DNA of 12,342 nucleotides from an uncultured Eubacteriales bacterium. Lineage in GTDB: Bacteria; Bacillota; Clostridia; Oscillospirales; Oscillospiraceae. Made by a program: the position numbers and the translations under genes. Within the stretch, counting starts at the first letter, position 1. Every line of letters begins with the position of its first letter. Shown piece after piece: positions 6,671 through 12,342 of this stretch. The notes under the pieces were generated by a model. It was not told the DNA's origin. It ran no database searches and saw only the letters and a program-made list of their open reading frames with translations. The DNA lies in assembly GCA_900549645.1 (NCBI GenBank), contig URPD01000054.1:1-12342 (forward strand), read 5' to 3'.

Positions 6671-9127
6671 TTACTCCTGCGGCTTATTGACATTGCTGCG
6701 CAGGACGCTTTTTATTATTCTGGCGGCGGAGCGCTTCAGATCGGTATCCGTCAGGCGGAATTTGCTCAGGCCGCGCCGTATCGCAAGCTTATCCAGCGGC
6801 GTCCCCGGCATTATCATGTCGTTCCCCGCGCCGATCGCGCTGCCCGCGTCGGCAAGCCCCGGAAGCGTCGAATACCAGTCGGTCATCACCACGCCGTCAA
6901 AGCCCCACTCGTTGCGCAGGATCGCGGTGCAGAGGTCATGACTGTCAGCAGTGTAGACGCCGTTTAAGAGATTGTAGCTCGTCATCAGCGCCTTCGGCTG
7001 CGCCTCGCGGACGCATATCTCGAAGCCCTTCAGGTATATCTCGCGCAGGGCGCGCTCATGGACGATGCTGTCGGAATGGTTGCGGTTGTCCTCAAGATTG
7101 TTGCAGGCAAAGTGCTTCACCGTGGCATAGCAGCCGTCCACACTCTGCACGCCGCGCGTTATCGCTGCCGCAAGCTTGCCGGTAAGCACCGGATCCTCGG
7201 ACAGATACTCGAAATTTCTGCCGCAGAGCGGATTGCGGTGAATGTTCATGGCGGGGGCGAGCCAATATGTCACGCCGTACTCCTCCATCTCGCGCGCCAC
7301 CGCCGCGCCGACGCGTTCGCACAGCTCCGTGTTCCAGCTCTGCGCGAGCGCGGTGCCGACGGGGAAAGCCGTCGCATGCTGGTACAGCGTCTCGTCCTCC
7401 GGCGCGGCGTCAAAATGCTCGCGGATGCGCGGCGGCAGGTCGCGCATGATATCGTTTATATACTCGCCGCCGCAGAAGCGCAGGCGGCCACGCTTGTTCA
7501 GCGCCGACACGCGCAGAAGGCGCAGGCCCGCGGGGCCATCTGCAAGATTGACGTTCGTGATGCCCTTGCCGGCAAATTTGTCCGTCGTGCGGCCGACCGC
7601 GCCGGGGGTGTAGTTATAGGCAGTGCTGAACATGCCGGACACACCCGTGCCGACACAGAGGTCGATCATGTCCCCGGTGCTGAGCTTGGCGAGCACCTCC
7701 TGCACGTCCGCATCGCGGCAGACCGGCGGCTCCGAATAATCGACGGTGCGGCAGCCGATATCCGCGGCGCGCAGTTCGAGCCGCGCGGCGGCGCTGAGAT
7801 CGTCGGCGCTTCTGCGTATCGCCGGGGCGATCTCGCTGAACTCCGTTTTCACAGGGCAGACATTGCGCAGTTTCCACAGCTCGGCAGTCCCGTCCAGAGT
7901 TATCACGGCGGCGGGCACGGTATCCGCCGAGGACGCGCCCACGCGGACGATGTACTCGCCCTTTTCGAGGATATACGCGGCGCGACGTTCCGAATAGCTC
8001 GCCATATAATCAATCGGGAAGCTGACGTTCAGCGTCTCCTCATCGCCGGGAGCGAGGGCGCGGGATTTCTTGAAGCCCGCAAGCCGCTGATATTCCTTTG
8101 TAAGCTCACCCTGCGGCGCGGAGACATAGATCTGAACGACCTCCTTGCCGCGCACAGCGCCGGTATTTTTGACACGGACGGCGACATTGACAGCGCCGTT
8201 TTCGAACGTCACGCTCTCCGTGTTCAGCGCAAATTTTGTATACGACAGGCCGAAGCCGAAGGGGTAGCGCCGCGCGGCATCGAAGCTGTCGTAATACCGA
8301 TAGCCGACATAGATGCCCTCACGGTAGTATTCGTGCGCAGTGTCGCCGTTGAGGTAGCTGTACTGCATGGCGCAGGGCACGTCGGCATAGCGCCGCGCCC
8401 AAGTGTCGGTCAGTTTGCCGCTGGGGCTTGCCCTGCCGCTGAGAATATCGGTGAGCGCCGCGCCGCCCTCCATCCCCTGCTGGCAGAACCAGACGACGGC
8501 GGAGACGGCTTCATCCAGCGTCCCGATGTCCATATACGAGCCGGAATTGATGACCAGCACGGAATTTTTATAGCCCGCGGCCATCCTGCGGATGCTCTCC
8601 GTCTCGGCGGCGCTGAGGTCGAATTCGCCGTTTTTCAGCTTCTTATCCGCGCCCTCGCCCGCCTGACGGGCGACGACGTATATCGCCGTGTCGCAGGCGG
8701 AGGCGGCGATGTCCGCGTCCGTTATCACGCGCCCAGCTGGCGGCGTGAAGGGCTGAACCATGCTGTTCATCAGCCCCGCACCCTGTGCGCCGCGCTCCTG
8801 CCGCCAGCGTTCCTCCGCCTCGCGGCACTCGGTCTCAAAATCGCGTATCCAGCCGTAGCTCGCTATCTCATAGCCCGCAAGCTCCAGTCCCTCAAGGATC
8901 GTAACGGCGTGGCGCTCATTGACCTCGCCGGAGCCGGTTCCGCCCTTGACGGTGCGCGATGCTCCCGCGCCGTAGAGCGCTATTCTGCCCGGCTTCACCG
9001 GCAGCGCGCCGTCGTTTTTGAGCAGGACTATCCCCTCCCGCGCGGCGGCGCGGGCAAGCTCGCGGTTTTCGCGCTGGCGCGGCGTGACGCCGTCGTTCGC
9101 GGCGGCTCTGATGATACGCTGTTTCAT
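6671..9127 (-). CDS. Glycoside hydrolase family 3 beta-glycosidase with permuted domain order
   Basis: The protein has 818 residues and starts at ATG 9127 behind GGAGGAG. The domains are in reversed order. The GH3 C-terminal (alpha/beta sandwich) domain comes first at about 20-290 (EGIVLLKNDGALPV at 31-44, PFGFGLSYTKF at 289-299). A fibronectin III-like domain follows at about 300-400 (VKNTGAVRGKEVVQIYV). The TIM-barrel catalytic domain is last at about 475-815. The barrel carries NLADGPAGLR at 527-536, GRNFEYLSEDP at 636-646, KHFACNN at 671-677, and the nucleophile Asp750 in GFDGVVMTDWYS. A candidate acid/base, Glu158, lies in RQAGEGADKK. All key residues are present, so it should be active. 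This order is known from Ruminococcus albus and Butyrivibrio beta-glucosidases. No signal peptide is seen, so it probably acts in the cytoplasm on imported oligosaccharides. The exact sugar (glucoside, xyloside or other) cannot be told from the sequence. Confidence 0.93.
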   Translation of the reverse strand: MKQRIIRAAANDGVTPRQRENRELARAAAREGIVLLKNDGALPVKPGRIALYGAGASRTVKGGTGSGEVNERHAVTILEGLELAGYEIASYGWIRDFETECREAEERWRQERGAQGAGLMNSMVQPFTPPAGRVITDADIAASACDTAIYVVARQAGEGADKKLKNGEFDLSAAETESIRRMAAGYKNSVLVINSGSYMDIGTLDEAVSAVVWFCQQGMEGGAALTDILSGRASPSGKLTDTWARRYADVPCAMQYSYLNGDTAHEYYREGIYVGYRYYDSFDAARRYPFGFGLSYTKFALNTESVTFENGAVNVAVRVKNTGAVRGKEVVQIYVSAPQGELTKEYQRLAGFKKSRALAPGDEETLNVSFPIDYMASYSERRAAYILEKGEYIVRVGASSADTVPAAVITLDGTAELWKLRNVCPVKTEFSEIAPAIRRSADDLSAAARLELRAADIGCRTVDYSEPPVCRDADVQEVLAKLSTGDMIDLCVGTGVSGMFSTAYNYTPGAVGRTTDKFAGKGITNVNLADGPAGLRLLRVSALNKRGRLRFCGGEYINDIMRDLPPRIREHFDAAPEDETLYQHATAFPVGTALAQSWNTELCERVGAAVAREMEEYGVTYWLAPAMNIHRNPLCGRNFEYLSEDPVLTGKLAAAITRGVQSVDGCYATVKHFACNNLEDNRNHSDSIVHERALREIYLKGFEICVREAQPKALMTSYNLLNGVYTADSHDLCTAILRNEWGFDGVVMTDWYSTLPGLADAGSAIGAGNDMIMPGTPLDKLAIRRGLSKFRLTDTDLKRSAARIIKSVLRSNVNKPQE

Positions 9128-9162
9128 GGCTCTCCTCCATATCAGGTTCGTTGTACTACTAT

Positions 9163-9189
9163 ATTATAACATAGCCGCGCAGTTTGCAA
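9163..9189 (-). promoter_or_regulatory. Probable promoter of the GH3 gene
   Basis: On the minus strand an extended -10, TGTTATAAT (TATAAT at 9168-9163), is preceded by a -35-like TTGCAA at 9189-9184. The spacer is only 15 bases, so the extended -10 probably compensates. Transcription should start near 9156, about 30 bases before the ATG. The CTTGCA and GCGCGGCT pieces recur in the tRNA-Pro promoter region. No catabolite-repression site is evident. Confidence 0.6.
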
Positions 9190-9210
9190 GCAAAGAGGCA
9201 CACATAAAGT

Positions 9211-9236
9211 AACGGCGCGGAATTTTCCGCGCCGTT
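9211..9236 (-). terminator. Hairpin downstream of cinA, likely operon terminator
   Basis: A 12-bp GC-rich stem, AACGGCGCGGAA at 9211-9222, pairs with its complement at 9225-9236 around two bases. It sits just past the cinA stop and before the GH3 promoter. The minus-strand tail, ACTTTATG, is a poor U-tract, so termination may be partial. Confidence 0.55.
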
Positions 9237-9242
9237 TGCATA

Positions 9243-10499
9243 TCACATTACTTTCAGGCCGCTGAGATAACGGCGCATCATATCATATACGTGGTTGCCC
9301 GCCATGCGGCGGATAAAGCTGCGGGTGCGGTAGGTGCCGAGATGCAGCTCCTTGACCCATGTCTGCTCCGCGGTCGCCATTGAGACAAACACGGTGCCGA
9401 CCTCATGCACGCCGTCCCCGTCAGGGCCGGCAAGGCCGGTCACGCCGACACCGATATCAGTGCCGATGACGCGGCGGACGTTTTCCGCCATCTCCTTGGC
9501 AACCTCGTAGCTCACCGCGCCGATATCCTCTATCATGTCGCGGTCGATGCCCAGAAGCTTCGCCTTCGCGCCGTTCGTATAGGTCACGACGCCGCCGAGG
9601 AAGAACGAGCTTGCGCCCGGCATATCCGTAAAGCGCTTGGCGACGTCGCCGCCGGTGCAGCTCTCCGCCGCGGAGAAGGTCATGTTCTTCTCGCGCAGAA
9701 GCTTCAGTACGCTCTGCTCGATGCAGTCAACATCCACGCCGTAGACCACTTCGCCCAGCTTCTCCTGCACTTCCGCCATCACGGGGCGCAGCATCTCCTC
9801 GGCCTCAGCCTCGGTATGCGCCTTGGCCGTGACCTTCAGCAGGCAGTCACACTCCTTGGCGTAGGGCGCCATGCTGGGATTGGTCATGGCGTTCATTTCC
9901 CCGGCAAAGATATCGTCCACCGCGCTTTCGCCGATGCCGAAGATGTTGACGGTGTGGGAGACGATCTTCTCGTCCGACAGCTGGCGGAGATACGGTATCG
10001 CGCTCTTTTCAAGCATGATACGGCACTCCTTCGGAGGCCCCGGCAGCATGACGACGACCTTGCCGTCCTTCTTGAAGGCACAGCCGGGCGCGGTGCCCGC
10101 GGTGTTATGGAATACGGTGCAGCCCTCAGGCAGCAGCGCCTGACGGAAATTGTTGTCCGTCAGCTTCTTGCCGAGATTTATATAGTCATAGAGCGTGTCC
10201 ATCTCGCGCTTGTCCTCGACAAGCTTCACGCCGAAGGCGCGGGCAAGGATTTCCTTGGTCAGATCGTCGCAGGTCGGACCGAGGCCGCCGGTGGTGATGA
10301 TAATGTCGGCACGCTCGCGCGCGATTTTCACACATTCCTCCAGCCGTTGCGGGTTATCGCCGACGACGGTGTGATACAGCACGTTGATGCCGATCTTCGA
10401 CAGCAGCTCCGACACGTCGCGCGCGTCGGTATTTGTGACGTGGCCGAGCAGCAGCTCGGTTCCCACGGAAATTATCTCGGTATTATAGGTCTTACTCAT
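9243..10499 (-). CDS. cinA: CinA: MoaB-like domain plus NMN amidohydrolase (PncC) domain
   Basis: The length of 418 residues is full for CinA. Residues 1-170 are the molybdopterin-binding-like (MoaB/MogA fold) domain with GTELLLGH at 13-20, TTGGLGPTCDDLT at 69-81 and MLPGPPKE at 151-158. In some homologues this part hydrolyses ADP-ribose. Residues about 260-415 are the PncC domain with AESCTGG at 278-284, GGVVTYTN at 302-309 and VTGLAGPDG at 353-361. This domain deamidates nicotinamide mononucleotide to nicotinic acid mononucleotide for NAD recycling. The start ATG at 10499 overlaps the thiI stop by eight bases (ATGAGTAA), and GGAG at 10507-10510, inside thiI, lies seven bases upstream, so the two are translationally coupled. 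It is the last gene of the operon. The link to competence implied by the name is not universal, and the salvage role is the safer reading. Confidence 0.96.
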   Translation of the reverse strand: MSKTYNTEIISVGTELLLGHVTNTDARDVSELLSKIGINVLYHTVVGDNPQRLEECVKIARERADIIITTGGLGPTCDDLTKEILARAFGVKLVEDKREMDTLYDYINLGKKLTDNNFRQALLPEGCTVFHNTAGTAPGCAFKKDGKVVVMLPGPPKECRIMLEKSAIPYLRQLSDEKIVSHTVNIFGIGESAVDDIFAGEMNAMTNPSMAPYAKECDCLLKVTAKAHTEAEAEEMLRPVMAEVQEKLGEVVYGVDVDCIEQSVLKLLREKNMTFSAAESCTGGDVAKRFTDMPGASSFFLGGVVTYTNGAKAKLLGIDRDMIEDIGAVSYEVAKEMAENVRRVIGTDIGVGVTGLAGPDGDGVHEVGTVFVSMATAEQTWVKELHLGTYRTRSFIRRMAGNHVYDMMRRYLSGLKVM

Positions 10500-11667
10500 G
10501 TCTAAGCTCCACTTCCTCCAAGCCCTTCACGGCCTCGTCCACAAGCGCGTCGATATCCAGCACCGACTCCGCTCTCTCCACCTCGGAGAGCTTCGGGCGG
10601 GTGCGCGGGTGCTTCGGCGTGAACACCGTGCAGCAGTCCTCATACGGGAGTATTGAGGTGTCAAAGGTGCCGATTTTCCTTGCAATTGTGATTATTTCTT
10701 CCTTGTCCATGCCGATGAGCGGCTGGAGCACGGGCAGGTCAATGACCGTCTGCGTGGAGGCCATGGCCTCCATGGTCTGGCTTGCAACCTGACCCAGATT
10801 TTCACCGGTGACTATCGCCTTCGCGCCGGTGTCATACGCGACGCGCTGCGCGATGCGCATCATAAAGCGGCGCATGATGAGCGTGAAATACTCTTCGGGG
10901 CACTTGTCGCGTATCTCCTCCTGAATGTGCGTGAACGGCGCTATCTCAAGCGTCATGCGGCCGCAGTACTCGGTCAGCATGTTGCCAAGCTCGATAACCT
11001 TCTCCTTGGCCTGCTCCGAAGTGTACGGGAAGGAGAAAAAATGCAGCGGGATAAGGCGAACACCGCGCTTTGCGATCATATATGTCGACACCGGACTGTC
11101 AATGCCGCCGGAGAGCAGCGTCACGGCGACGCCGTTGCAGCCGACGGGCATACCGCCCGCGCCGGGCACGGGAGCCGCGTGGACATACGCCGCAAGGTCG
11201 CGCACCTCGATGTTGACGACCAGCTCCGGATCGTGCACGTCGACCTCGACGTTGGGGTAAGCCTCGTTCAGCTCGCCGCCGACGTACTGGCTCAGCTCGA
11301 CGCTTGTCATCGGGAAGCTCTTGTCGCTGCGCTTGGATTCGACCTTGAAGCTCTTCGCGCGGAGCATATCGTCGCGCAGGTAGTCAATGGCGAGCTTCGC
11401 TATCGCGTCCTTGTCCTTCTCGCAGGCGGCGGCACGGCTGAGCTTGACGATGCCGAACACCTTTTGCAGTGCCTCGAACGCCGCGCCCATATCCGCGCCG
11501 TCCTCCGCGGCCTCGACGTATACGGTCGATTGGAGGCAATATACGCGGAACTTGCCGATGTGTGCAAGGCGGCGGCGGACATTTGACACCAGCTTCTGCT
11601 CGAAGCTCTTGCGGTTGAGTCCCTTGAGTACGATCTCGCCCAGCTTTAGAAGAATTATATCGTTCAT
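10492..11667 (-). CDS. thiI: tRNA 4-thiouridine synthase ThiI (no rhodanese domain)
   Basis: ThiI adenylates U8 of tRNA and, with a sulfur donor, makes 4-thiouridine; in some bacteria it also supplies sulfur for the thiamine thiazole. The frame is open 46 codons further upstream, but that part overlaps yifB. The start is ATG 11667 (MNDIILLKLGEIVLKGLNRK), preceded by AAAGGA about ten bases upstream, giving 391 residues. Residues 1-165 are the ferredoxin-like and THUMP tRNA-binding part. The PP-loop ATP site is LLSGGIDSPVS at 184-194. PYEDCCTVFTPKHP at 341-354 holds Cys345-Cys346 in the region matching the catalytic Cys344 of E. coli. The C-terminal rhodanese domain of E. coli ThiI is absent, as is usual in Firmicutes, where a dedicated cysteine desulfurase can donate sulfur; no such gene lies in this window. 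It follows yifB by 19 bases and overlaps cinA by eight. Confidence 0.96.
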   Translation of the reverse strand: MNDIILLKLGEIVLKGLNRKSFEQKLVSNVRRRLAHIGKFRVYCLQSTVYVEAAEDGADMGAAFEALQKVFGIVKLSRAAACEKDKDAIAKLAIDYLRDDMLRAKSFKVESKRSDKSFPMTSVELSQYVGGELNEAYPNVEVDVHDPELVVNIEVRDLAAYVHAAPVPGAGGMPVGCNGVAVTLLSGGIDSPVSTYMIAKRGVRLIPLHFFSFPYTSEQAKEKVIELGNMLTEYCGRMTLEIAPFTHIQEEIRDKCPEEYFTLIMRRFMMRIAQRVAYDTGAKAIVTGENLGQVASQTMEAMASTQTVIDLPVLQPLIGMDKEEIITIARKIGTFDTSILPYEDCCTVFTPKHPRTRPKLSEVERAESVLDIDALVDEAVKGLEEVELRHE

Positions 11668-11686
11668 ATGAAAATTATCCTTTATC

Positions 11687-12342
<656 letters not shown>

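Noticed and set aside
7058..9169. A 703-residue open frame on the plus strand
   Set aside because: It is antisense to the GH3 gene, whose motifs and ribosome binding site are clear. The translation is Arg/Ala/His-rich with no recognisable domain, as expected for the opposite strand of a GC-rich gene.
9405..10505. A 366-residue open frame on the plus strand
   Set aside because: It is antisense to cinA, with low-complexity His/Ala/Arg composition and no domain.

Overview
The window most likely comes from a moderately high-GC, single-membrane Clostridia-type Firmicute, possibly a gut Oscillospiraceae/Ruminococcaceae relative. The reasons are a lipobox lipoprotein, strong GGAGG-type ribosome binding sites, a ThiI without a rhodanese domain, a CCA-encoding tRNA-Pro, and a GH3 enzyme with the permuted domain order known from Ruminococcus and Butyrivibrio. 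The genus cannot be fixed from the sequence alone.

Left end (1-2590, plus strand). A ~120-nt imperfect palindrome that looks like a MITE or other structured repeat runs directly into what appears to be the 3' half of an NTF2/SnoaL-like gene. That part is visibly more AT-rich than the rest. It is followed by a 695-residue lipoprotein that seems to join a beta-rich, propeller-like N-terminal half to a sugar-type ABC solute-binding domain, with no permease or ATPase genes beside it. The gene ends at a perfect-palindrome bidirectional terminator.

Transport pair and tRNA (2594-5500, minus strand). A sodium:neurotransmitter-symporter (SNF/NSS) family transporter is followed after a few bases by a BrnQ branched-chain amino acid transporter that has no visible ribosome binding site of its own, so the two are probably a translationally coupled amino-acid import operon. 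Upstream is a tRNA-Pro(GGG) with encoded CCA. A perfect 36-bp palindrome touches its last base and probably terminates it.

Centre (5501-9200). A plus-strand gene with a clear promoter encodes a stand-alone protein resembling the catalytic core of 2-oxo acid dehydrogenase E2. It has no lipoyl domain and its active-site His is replaced by Glu. It converges, through a shared terminator, on a minus-strand GH3 beta-glycosidase whose catalytic domain lies at the C-terminus.

Right end (9211-12342, minus strand). An apparent operon yifB/comM (cut by the window edge) - thiI - cinA ends at a GC-rich hairpin. It combines a DNA-processing AAA+ ATPase, a tRNA 4-thiouridine synthase and an NMN/ADP-ribose salvage protein. 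Most of the window is ordinary chromosome. The items most worth a second look are the left-end palindrome, the two-part lipoprotein, the E2-like pseudoenzyme, the tRNA-abutting palindrome, and a promoter-like motif shared by the tRNA and GH3 genes.
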